NCBI GenBank assembly: GCA_964621165.1
Contig: CAZULC010000001.1
Location: 286,500 to 350,499 of the forward strand
Direction of reading: 5' to 3'
Source: UMGS1696 sp964621165
GTDB taxonomy: Bacteria > Bacillota > Clostridia > Oscillospirales > CAG-272
Length of the DNA stretch: 64,000 bases
Made by a program: the position numbers and the translations under genes. Positions within the stretch are counted from its first letter, which is position 1. Every line of letters begins with the position of its first letter. Positions 7,833-16,531 of this stretch are shown piece by piece. The notes under the pieces are model-generated. The model made no database searches. It was not told where the DNA came from and worked only from the letters and a program-made list of their open reading frames with translations.

Positions 7833-9482
7833 ATGAAAAACAAAGTTATTTTGGCGTTACTTTTAGCTTTATGCTTCATTCCTTCCGTCGTTGCGGTTGC
7901 GAGCTACAACTCTACCAAGAACGCGCCGGTTGACGAAAGCACTGCGAACTCCATCTCCATTGATGATGTGAATGGCAAAAACTATACCCTTTACAAGACC
8001 CGTGACGGCGACGAGGCGGACGTCATCATCCAATACTTCCTCTCCCTCCCGTCAAAGGCTCAGTCGATTGTTGCTCTACCGGATTCACTCATGGGTCAGC
8101 ACTTTTTCAAGGTTGAGATTTCCAGTCCGGTGCGTAAGCAGGTGGCGGAGTATTATTTCACCACTGATCCGGACACATGTTACTACCGGACCAGCGAGGG
8201 TGCAGCCTACAAGCTTGACCCCACTGACGCTGAGGTTTTCATCACGAGCAAGTATGCCGAGTCACTCTACGAGGAGGCTGCCCTGCCGAAGCTGACCTTA
8301 TCCGGCGCCTACGACATTCAGCCTGACAGTGCGATTTGGCAGTACAAGAACTACACCGGCGAGTTTGTCGACGCGGACGTTTCGGAGCAGGTTTTCGAGC
8401 ATGTGGAGTCCTACGAGCTTGAGGGCGGGCTTGACCTATCCTTTGATTTATTGCCGGATTTATGCACGGTGAAGATCACGGGCAGCGACGACAATGTATA
8501 TTTTGACGGAAATTTGGAAGACGTGGGGACCTTCAATCTTTCATCGACTGAGCAGCTGAATGTTGAGGTATCGGCGCGGTGGTATGAGGACTACACGCGT
8601 AGTTTCTGCGGTGAGCTTGAGTACAATTTCACGTCCCTTGTATCGGCTCCGGCTGAGTTTTACATAGCGATGCCCGTCATTGACGCCGGAAAGTTTACAG
8701 CGGTGACTGCGTTAAACGTGACGAATCCGGCGAATGTGCGTTTATCCACCACGATGGAAGACGAGCCGGACATGACGTTCTACAAATATGACGACACGAC
8801 GGCTGTAGGATTCCTACCGATTCCCTTTGACACGCCGGAAGGGGTTTACACTTTGACGTTTGTCTACGGTGGAACGACTCAGGACATCACGATAACTGTC
8901 GAGAGCGAGGGTGAAAAGCGGTCGGATGTTTCCGTTGGTGACGCGATTTTGGCCTACCGCACCGAGGACAGCCTAAGCCAGTTCGAGACGGTTGCCGCAA
9001 CTTTAGCCACAAGCGGGTCAACAACGAAGTATTTCAGCGGCTCTTGGGGAACGGGCGTTCCTGACGGTTCAACTCTGATGCGCGGATTCGGCCGTGATAT
9101 TTACGTCAACGGCGACGCGACTCCCCTTTACCGGAACAACGGTGTGGATTATCAGGCTTCGGCGGGGCTTGATGTGACTGCGTGCAACGGCGGCGAAGTG
9201 GTTTACGCATCAAGTGAGTGTACTTATGCCGGAAACATGGTGGTTATCGAACACGGGTTCGGATTAAAGACTTGGTACTACAACCTTGGCTCTATAGATG
9301 TGGCGGTCGGAGACGTGGTTGAAAAGGGCGAGAAAATCGGAACGACGGGTCAGACGGGCTTCGGCTTACAGGTCGGCGCACATGTGGCGATGTCGGTTGG
9401 CTCTACGTTTGTCTCCCCCTATGACACTTGGGCGAACTCTGAGAATCACGGCAAGGTTGCCATTGCGAAGATTGACGAATAA
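7833..9482 (+). CDS. Exported M23/LytM-like protein with degenerate zinc site
   Basis: 549 residues. An N-terminal hydrophobic segment at about 4-22 acts as signal or anchor. The middle 400 residues are beta-rich with no family I can name. The C-terminal ~110 residues have the LytM/M23 fold pattern: GVDYQA, GNMVVIEHGFGLKTWYYNL, VGDVVEKGEKIG and TGFGLQVGAHVAM. In active M23 endopeptidases zinc is held by His and Asp of HxxxD and by the last His of HxH. Here the first His is Asn (N435 or N436), the YxHL His is Asn, and the last HxH His is Ala (AHVAM, near 515). The domain is therefore probably inactive and structural or regulatory, as known for EnvC- and SpoIIQ-type LytM domains. Start ATG 7833 is preferred over TTG 7821; a GGGG precedes it. 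Confidence 0.75.
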   Translation: MKNKVILALLLALCFIPSVVAVASYNSTKNAPVDESTANSISIDDVNGKNYTLYKTRDGDEADVIIQYFLSLPSKAQSIVALPDSLMGQHFFKVEISSPVRKQVAEYYFTTDPDTCYYRTSEGAAYKLDPTDAEVFITSKYAESLYEEAALPKLTLSGAYDIQPDSAIWQYKNYTGEFVDADVSEQVFEHVESYELEGGLDLSFDLLPDLCTVKITGSDDNVYFDGNLEDVGTFNLSSTEQLNVEVSARWYEDYTRSFCGELEYNFTSLVSAPAEFYIAMPVIDAGKFTAVTALNVTNPANVRLSTTMEDEPDMTFYKYDDTTAVGFLPIPFDTPEGVYTLTFVYGGTTQDITITVESEGEKRSDVSVGDAILAYRTEDSLSQFETVAATLATSGSTTKYFSGSWGTGVPDGSTLMRGFGRDIYVNGDATPLYRNNGVDYQASAGLDVTACNGGEVVYASSECTYAGNMVVIEHGFGLKTWYYNLGSIDVAVGDVVEKGEKIGTTGQTGFGLQVGAHVAMSVGSTFVSPYDTWANSENHGKVAIAKIDE

Positions 9483-9580
9483 ATTGATTTGACGGATAAA
9501 AGAAAGAGGATCGGGTCAGCTTTGGCGCGGTCTTTTTTCGTCAGATGGCAGGAAATTTTCCTGTAATGTACAAATAAATG

Positions 9581-9609
9581 TTGAAAATTGGCTTGGAATT
9601 ACATAAAAT
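9581..9609 (+). promoter_or_regulatory. Sigma-A-type promoter for addBA
   Basis: TTGAAA at 9581-9586, 17-nt spacer, TAAAAT at 9604-9609, close upstream of the addB ATG at 9625. A transcript starting near 9617 would have almost no leader. Confidence 0.55.
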
Positions 9610-9624
9610 TAATGTGGTGGATGT

Positions 9625-12600
9625 ATGATTCATTTTATAGTCGGGAGAAGCGGATACGGGAAGAGCGGATTCATTGTTCGCGAAATTGAAAAAATGGTGG
9701 AGTCCCGCGTTCGTGGAAAAAGCGGGGTCTTGCTAGTTCCGGAGCAGGAGACGGTGGTCTGGGAGTCGAAGCTGGCGCGGATTCTGCCAGCTCGGGCGAA
9801 CTTATGTTTGGAAGTGACGAACTTCACCCGACTGGCCAACTCGGTTTTCCGGCAGTACGGTGGGCTTGCGGATTCGGTCATCGACGACGGCGCGCGGATT
9901 TTGATTCTATGGCGTGCCATGCTGTCGGTCTGGGACGATTTGCGGTTTTACAATCATCTATCGGGGCGTGAGGACAGGAACATTCCGGTTCTGCTTTCGG
10001 CAATTGACGAGCTGAAACAGAGCGGAATTACCGTTAAAAAAGCGTCGGAAGCCGCAGATCTCATGCTGGCGGATGAGCAAAATGGCGAAAATGTTGGTCA
10101 AAATGTACAAGGAAATCGACTTTCGGACCGGCTTTCGGACGTGGTTTTGGTGTATTCCGCGTACAATACCCTGCTTCACGAGGAGTACATTGACAAGGCG
10201 GATCTCGAAACCCGGCTGGCTGAGTCTCTGCGGATTCACCCATTCTTCAAAGGTAAAACGGTCTACATTGATTCGTTTCTGTCGTTCACATCGGGTCAGG
10301 TCAAGATAATCCGCGAAATTTTCCGGCAGGCGGACGAGGTTTTCGTCACGTTCATGGCTCCGGTGGAGAATGGGCAGGTTCCGATTGAAGATGAAGATGG
10401 CGGTGCGGATTTGACGTTTTTTGAAACTGAGCAGTGCCTGCGCGACATGAAGATACTCGCGTCCCGAGTGGGAGTGGAGTATGATGTGGTTCCGCTGGTC
10501 GAAAATTTCCGTCATAAAGGCAAACGCGGGCTTGGTTTGGCAGAAAAATACTTGTTTGACTATACGTATTCCGGTGATGGTGCACAAAAAGAAGATGATA
10601 AAAATGAGTCAGAGTTGTCGGTATTTGACAGAGAAGTGAGCATAATCAGCTGCGGAGACAAATACGGCGAGGGCGAGGCTTGTGCCATGGCGGCTGCGGG
10701 TCTGCTGAAGCGGGGGTATGATTTTTGCGATATCGCAGTAGCCGCGGGCGACGTCAGCAGGTATGATGGGATAGTGGATTCATCTTTGCGGCGGCATGGA
10801 TTCCCAGTGGATATGTCGAAGTCCACAAATGCAACGTTGAATCAAACGATAAAATTTATACAATGTGCTCTAGCGGTAGGTGCGGGAGGCTGGAGACGCG
10901 AAGATATAATCAGGTTAGTGAAAACCGGCCTGACAAATCTTTCAGGAAACGCCGAACTTCCGGATTTTGCGGCGGAATATTTCGAAAGCTACGTGAACAC
11001 ATGGGAAATCAGCGGCCGGAAAAGCTACACTGGCAGCGGCTGGTCCATGAATCCGGCGGGGTACAAGATTGGAATTAGTGAATACGGTAAAAAAATGCTT
11101 ACAATAGTGAATCAGGCAAAGGAGACGCTGGTTCCGCCGCTGAATGAGCTTCTGTCGGTGTTCGATGATGGTGCGGCTGAAATTCGTCGAATTGCCGAAA
11201 AAATTGTTGAATATGCCGAAGCGGTAAATCTGCGAAAAGGCTTGAATCGGCTTGCGTCCGAGCAGAAAAAAGCGGGACTCATGGCGGATGGGCTGAAAAC
11301 CGAGTCCGGATGGCAGGTCTTGTGCGAAATACTCGACAAAATGGTGAAATTCCTCGGCGATTCACGGTGCGACTGTCAGCGATTCTTGGGCCTATTCTCG
11401 AAAGTTGCGGCTGAAACCGACGTGGGCAGCATCCCTTCCGGAATCAACGAAATCATCATGGGCAATGCTCAGGGAATCCGGTTCGATGGGCGAAAATGTA
11501 TAATTATACTTGGCTCAAACGATGGAGAGTTCCCGGGAAGCGGCGGCGCGGTCAGGTCGTATTTTGGCAAAAAAGAGCGTGAAATTTTGGCTGAATACGG
11601 CTTGGTTCTCGATGAAGGAATAGGGGATCTGTCGGCGGTTCGCGAGTATTGCATGTATTATCGTGCGGTGGCTGCGGCTTCGGACAAGCTGATTGTGCTG
11701 TGTGACAGCGATCGGGATGAGTCAATCTCGGAAGGCGCGCGTCGGCTCAGGCAAATCTGCGGGGTCAATGTAGTCAGGATGGACGAACTCGACGAATCGG
11801 ACGCGGTGTATGATAAGTCAAGTCTCGAGCGTTATCTGGTCCGGCACGGATGCGAAGATGTCAAGGAAATTGCAGAATCAATATGCAAAACCGGCGAAAA
11901 TGAACCGAAAATAATAGAAAATCAACATCGGGCCGAAGAATATACCACGGGTGAGCAGATAAGCCTGTTCTTGGAGGATGAAGAAGTACTATATTTGTCA
12001 CAAACGAAAATTGAGACATATGTCAAGTGTCCGTTCGACTATGGGTGCAAGTATGTCCTCGGAATCAAACCAAAAGCTGTTGGCCGAATCACGCCGCCGG
12101 ACATCGGTTCGCTCATGCACCGGATGCTGCAGGAATTCTTTGAGAAAAATCCGCCGGAAGAATACGAAATGCTTATGAATAATTCGGAAGAGCTTGACAA
12201 GCGTATAGATCGAATTTTAGATAATTGCAAATCGGAATTAAAGGAAAATGTTGGCAATCTCGAGAACCGGATTGAATATTTATTCGTACGAATGAGAAAG
12301 CACCTGACGCTGTTTGTACGCAAAGCGATTGTAGAACTGCGGTCAGGCGAGTTCAAGCCGGTTTACTTCGAGAAGAAAATCGGAAGAGGTGGGATTCCAT
12401 CAATTGTTGTAGAGGCAGAGAATGGATGTTCGATCGTGGTGGAAGGAATAGCGGACAGAGTTGATTTTGCGGAAGTCGACGGCCAAGAATTCGTTCAAAT
12501 TGTGGATTACAAAACTGGAAGCAAGAAATTCTCGCTGGAAAAAGCGCTCCAAGGCGTGGGAATACAGCTGTTGGTGTATCTTTCGTCGATTGTAATGTCG

Positions 12601-12966
12601 AACAAAAAATATCGTCCCGGACGTGCGCTGTATTTTTCGACGAACATGACTGGCGTGAAGGTAGAGCCTGGCGAGAGTGAGGATGAAGTATTGTCGAAGG
12701 CGGAAGAAGCGATTGCGGTCAGCGGCCTTGTAAATTCACAATTTGTTGAAAACGACAAAGATAATAAGAAATACGATATAATAGACGAAAATGAATTTGA
12801 AGCGGTGTTCAACGACATGAATGAGTTGATAAGAATAATCGGAAGCAAAATAATGCAAAAGCAGTTTGGGGCATCACCGCGCGAATTTGACAGAGTTCTG
12901 CCGTGCAATTATTGCGAGAATGCTTACATTTGCAGAAGAAAACGTGGAGGCGAGGCCAATGGGTGA
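9625..12966 (+). CDS. addB: ATP-dependent helicase/deoxyribonuclease subunit B (AddB)
   Basis: Subunit of the AddAB helicase-nuclease that processes DNA double-strand ends to Chi for RecA recombination. 1113 residues, within the family range. The N-terminus has the Walker A motif GRSGYGKS at 7-14, as in Bacillus-type AddB. The C-terminal RecB-like nuclease has VDYKTGSKK near 960. The four cysteines of the AddB [4Fe-4S] staple are visible: C801 in YVKCPFDYGC and three in CNYCENAYIC near 1093-1102. The gene overlaps addA by 8 nt, so the two are translationally coupled in the order addB-addA, as is usual in Bacillota. Confidence 0.95.
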   Translation: MIHFIVGRSGYGKSGFIVREIEKMVESRVRGKSGVLLVPEQETVVWESKLARILPARANLCLEVTNFTRLANSVFRQYGGLADSVIDDGARILILWRAMLSVWDDLRFYNHLSGREDRNIPVLLSAIDELKQSGITVKKASEAADLMLADEQNGENVGQNVQGNRLSDRLSDVVLVYSAYNTLLHEEYIDKADLETRLAESLRIHPFFKGKTVYIDSFLSFTSGQVKIIREIFRQADEVFVTFMAPVENGQVPIEDEDGGADLTFFETEQCLRDMKILASRVGVEYDVVPLVENFRHKGKRGLGLAEKYLFDYTYSGDGAQKEDDKNESELSVFDREVSIISCGDKYGEGEACAMAAAGLLKRGYDFCDIAVAAGDVSRYDGIVDSSLRRHGFPVDMSKSTNATLNQTIKFIQCALAVGAGGWRREDIIRLVKTGLTNLSGNAELPDFAAEYFESYVNTWEISGRKSYTGSGWSMNPAGYKIGISEYGKKMLTIVNQAKETLVPPLNELLSVFDDGAAEIRRIAEKIVEYAEAVNLRKGLNRLASEQKKAGLMADGLKTESGWQVLCEILDKMVKFLGDSRCDCQRFLGLFSKVAAETDVGSIPSGINEIIMGNAQGIRFDGRKCIIILGSNDGEFPGSGGAVRSYFGKKEREILAEYGLVLDEGIGDLSAVREYCMYYRAVAAASDKLIVLCDSDRDESISEGARRLRQICGVNVVRMDELDESDAVYDKSSLERYLVRHGCEDVKEIAESICKTGENEPKIIENQHRAEEYTTGEQISLFLEDEEVLYLSQTKIETYVKCPFDYGCKYVLGIKPKAVGRITPPDIGSLMHRMLQEFFEKNPPEEYEMLMNNSEELDKRIDRILDNCKSELKENVGNLENRIEYLFVRMRKHLTLFVRKAIVELRSGEFKPVYFEKKIGRGGIPSIVVEAENGCSIVVEGIADRVDFAEVDGQEFVQIVDYKTGSKKFSLEKALQGVGIQLLVYLSSIVMSNKKYRPGRALYFSTNMTGVKVEPGESEDEVLSKAEEAIAVSGLVNSQFVENDKDNKKYDIIDENEFEAVFNDMNELIRIIGSKIMQKQFGASPREFDRVLPCNYCENAYICRRKRGGEANG

Positions 12967-15900
12967 AGTAAAATACACGGAGTCACAGCTCAGGGCGATA
13001 AATTTTGATGGAAATAATTTACTTTTATCGGCAGCGGCTGGAAGCGGAAAAACAGCGACTTTGGCTGCGCGAATTGTGGCTTTGATAAGTGAAGGGAAAT
13101 GCGATATTGACGAGATGTTGATCGTCACGTTCACCAGAGCCGCTGCAGCTGAAATGAAAAGCAGGATCAGAAAGAAGTTGATTGAGCTAAGAAATGAAAA
13201 AATATACAAAGCGCATTCATCTGTGAAGTGGCTGAATCTGCAGCTGTCGAAGCTTGAAAACGCAGAAATCTGCACGATAGATTCGTTCCTTTACAAAAAC
13301 ATGCGACAGTACTTCCCGCTGGCGGAATTTTCCGGTGATTCGAGAATCGCTTCCGAGAGAGAAATTGACGAACTCAAAGCAAATGTCATGAAAGAAGTCG
13401 TCGATGAGATATTTGATGAACCCGAAAATCACAAAATATCTCACGAAAAATGGCAAAGTTTATGCAATATGATCAATCAGACGCGGGATACGTCAAAGAT
13501 AGACAGTGTACTTTTGGATATCGCGGATGAGCTGGAATCAAAAGATGTTGATGTGGAACAACTTTTGAACAAATACGGTAAGGACGGAATCGGGGATGCA
13601 GAAATTGTTGACTGGCTCAAGGAATATTTACAAATATTCATAGAACACTATAAATATGCATACAAAAAATCGCTCGAAATGTTATCAACTGACGAAGACG
13701 CGATGAAAAAATTGGGAAAAGCATGTAAATCCGATTTGGCATTCATCATGAATTTGGAAATAATATGCAGTAGCGCCAATTCTGAAATGGAAATAATAGG
13801 AAAAGAGATTGCATCCTTTTCATTCGAACGACTCGGATCTGTGAAAGAGAAGACCGAAGAGACTGAATTGTTCAAAGCGCTGCGAGAAAATTTCAAAAAA
13901 GACTTAAATGATTTACGAGAAAAATTCTTTGAATTCAGCAAGGCTGAAATTGAGAGCGGAAAACAGGAATCGCAGGAAAATATTCTGACAATTTTACAAG
14001 TGCTAAATGAATATTATGCAAAAATAAGATATGAAAAAATCGCAAAGGGTTTTATCTCTTACCACGACCTAGAGATTATATCATATAGAATACTTATAGA
14101 AAATAGGCAAATTGCACAAAACGTCGGACAGAAGTACAAATACATTTTCATCGACGAATATCAGGACACGAACCGGATTCAGGATGAAATTTTCTGCATG
14201 ATTAGCGACAATTCCTCGCGCTTTTTGGTAGGTGACATCAAACAATCAATCTACAGGTTCCGCGGCGCCGAACCAATGATTTTCAACGGGTACCGGCGCG
14301 ACTGGTCCGCTGACGGAAATGTGATTTTTATGAGCGAAAACTTCAGGTGCTCCCGCGAGATTGTTCGCACGGTAAACCGGATTTCAAGCGAAATCATGCC
14401 GTACAGCGACGTCGACTATTGCGAAGACGACAACCTGATATATGCAAAGAGCGAAGAAAAAGAGATCGTGACGCAATCAGAAGTAGCGCTGATTGAGAAA
14501 AAGCGTAAAAAGAAAACTGATGAATCAGCTGAAATTGAGAATCCTGAAGCAGAATATGCATCAATATACATAAAACATGCAATCGGCAGGTTTGATGAAA
14601 AGTGCGGCAAAATCATCGAACCGGACGATATTGCTATTATTATGCGCAGTCCGGCGTCCCATGGTATAGAATTTTGCGATGCTCTGGCAAGGCGAGGGAT
14701 TAAGAGCAGACTAAAAAAAGAAGCTCCACTCGTGGAATTTGCAGGAGTGAAGCTGATTATGTGTGCTCTTGAAGCGATAAACAATCCGCTCGATGACGTG
14801 TGCCTTGTCGGCTTGGCGCAATCGGAGTTATTTGGCTTTTCAATGGATGATTTGATATGTATAAAAAAAATGTCAGATGGTTTGCCGTACTACTCCGGAA
14901 TTGTCGAATCTCAACGCTTGCATAATAAAAATGAACTGACAAAGAAATGTGAAAGATTGATTAATTGGGTGCAGGATTATCGGACAAAGGCTTCTGTTAT
15001 GAATGTCAGTCTACTTGTTGATTTGATTATCAATGATGATAATATTTTGTTGTTTGACGAGATTAAGTCGGATCCAAATGAGAGTGTGGCGCTCAATAGA
15101 TTGTGTGATATGGCACGTGAATATTCAGTAAATGCTGCGGATGGTGGTAGAATTGCAGGATTTTTGGAAATGGCTTATGATGAAATTGAAGACAGCATAT
15201 CTACCGATGAAGATGATGGTGAAAAAAACGCCGTTTCGATAATTAGTACACATTCTTCAAAAGGACTTGAATATCCAATCGTGATTTTGTGCGAAACGTC
15301 AAGGGCGAGATCGAAACAGGATGAGATGAAGCCGTTCATAATTGACAAAGATTTGGGAATTGGCCTGAAAATTGCCGACAGCACAGGGTTTGGAATAAGA
15401 GATACACTTGCAAGGCGGATTCTGGCGAAGAAAAATGATTTGACCAACGCATCTGAAGAAATGCGAATGCTCTATGTTGCAATGACCCGTGCGAAATGCA
15501 AACTTTTGATAACTGCGGTCGTAAGCGACATCGACAAAGCTCTCGCTCAGGCACATGTTAACAAAATATATAAAAGCAAATATTCTGTACTTGAATGCGG
15601 AAGCTACATTGAGTGGATTCTGATGTCACTTGACGGAGAAGATTACAGTGAGTACTTGAAGATAAACGAGATTCGAGACCTGAATAATTATTTAGCTGAT
15701 GAGAAAAAGTCGGAAAATGGCGAAAAGTTTGATGATCGGAATGTGACAAATAATTGTATTGATGAAGAAAAAATCTCGCTTGTCGAAGAACATTCTTCGA
15801 TTGATGAAATAATTAATAAAATACCTTCAAAAATCGCTGCCGCTAAGGTAAGTCCGGATTTTCTCGACAAGAACTGTGCGGAATACAAAAAATCGGACGA

Positions 15901-16522
15901 AAGCAGAGATGAAGCTGTTGAAGAAGAAGTCGTGCTTCCGGATTTTATGACAGGCAAAAAGAAGTCCGCGGCTGAAAAGGGAAACGCAATGCACCGATTT
16001 ATGCAATTTATGAATATAAATACGCTCAAAAATGATGGAATCGCAGCCGAAATTGAGAGACTTCAAGCTGAAAAATATCTGAGCGAGGCGGAAGTCGGAC
16101 TGCTAAACAAACAGCAAATCAAACGGTTTGTGCAAAGTAAACTTTACAAGGAAATGCTCGAAACTGACTTCATCGAAAGGGAATTTCGGTTCAACGTGCC
16201 GATTCCTGCGTGGGAGATGACGGAAAAACCGGAGCTGCGCGAAGAACTAAAAAAACGCAGAACGTGCGTCACAGTTCAGGGCGTGGTCGACTGCGTTTTA
16301 CGTGATTCTACGAGCGGCGAGTTGATTTTGGTGGATTACAAGACGGATTCGCTGACGAGAAATGAGTTTGCTGACAAAGAAGCCGGGCGAATGAAGCTGA
16401 TTGAAGGGCACAAATCGCAACTGTTGACGTACAAGAAAATTTGCGAGATGATGTTTGAAGAGCCGATTTCGCGCGCCTGCATATATTCGACAGTTCTCGG
16501 GGAACTGATCGATGTTGAATAA
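12959..16522 (+). CDS. addA: ATP-dependent helicase/nuclease subunit A (AddA)
   Basis: UvrD-like SF1 helicase plus RecB-family nuclease, the motor subunit of AddAB. From ATG 12959 it has 1187 residues. Walker A AAAGSGKT is at 25-32, motif Ia TFTRAAAAEMK follows, Walker B FIDEYQDTN is near 396, and helicase motif VI MLYVAMTRAK is near 840. The C-terminal nuclease carries LVDYKTDS near 1123. The start was chosen because GGAGG at 12946-12950 lies 8 nt upstream; an upstream in-frame start at 12866 would sit deep inside addB. The sequence is more AT-rich than the flanking genes. It ends 9 nt before the convergent RACo-like gene. Confidence 0.96.
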   Translation: MGEVKYTESQLRAINFDGNNLLLSAAAGSGKTATLAARIVALISEGKCDIDEMLIVTFTRAAAAEMKSRIRKKLIELRNEKIYKAHSSVKWLNLQLSKLENAEICTIDSFLYKNMRQYFPLAEFSGDSRIASEREIDELKANVMKEVVDEIFDEPENHKISHEKWQSLCNMINQTRDTSKIDSVLLDIADELESKDVDVEQLLNKYGKDGIGDAEIVDWLKEYLQIFIEHYKYAYKKSLEMLSTDEDAMKKLGKACKSDLAFIMNLEIICSSANSEMEIIGKEIASFSFERLGSVKEKTEETELFKALRENFKKDLNDLREKFFEFSKAEIESGKQESQENILTILQVLNEYYAKIRYEKIAKGFISYHDLEIISYRILIENRQIAQNVGQKYKYIFIDEYQDTNRIQDEIFCMISDNSSRFLVGDIKQSIYRFRGAEPMIFNGYRRDWSADGNVIFMSENFRCSREIVRTVNRISSEIMPYSDVDYCEDDNLIYAKSEEKEIVTQSEVALIEKKRKKKTDESAEIENPEAEYASIYIKHAIGRFDEKCGKIIEPDDIAIIMRSPASHGIEFCDALARRGIKSRLKKEAPLVEFAGVKLIMCALEAINNPLDDVCLVGLAQSELFGFSMDDLICIKKMSDGLPYYSGIVESQRLHNKNELTKKCERLINWVQDYRTKASVMNVSLLVDLIINDDNILLFDEIKSDPNESVALNRLCDMAREYSVNAADGGRIAGFLEMAYDEIEDSISTDEDDGEKNAVSIISTHSSKGLEYPIVILCETSRARSKQDEMKPFIIDKDLGIGLKIADSTGFGIRDTLARRILAKKNDLTNASEEMRMLYVAMTRAKCKLLITAVVSDIDKALAQAHVNKIYKSKYSVLECGSYIEWILMSLDGEDYSEYLKINEIRDLNNYLADEKKSENGEKFDDRNVTNNCIDEEKISLVEEHSSIDEIINKIPSKIAAAKVSPDFLDKNCAEYKKSDESRDEAVEEEVVLPDFMTGKKKSAAEKGNAMHRFMQFMNINTLKNDGIAAEIERLQAEKYLSEAEVGLLNKQQIKRFVQSKLYKEMLETDFIEREFRFNVPIPAWEMTEKPELREELKKRRTCVTVQGVVDCVLRDSTSGELILVDYKTDSLTRNEFADKEAGRMKLIEGHKSQLLTYKKICEMMFEEPISRACIYSTVLGELIDVE

Positions 16523-16531
16523 ATATGCAAA

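Noticed and set aside
9958..10587. Minus-strand open frame of 209 codons inside addB
   Set aside because: Shadow of addB with no protein-like pattern.
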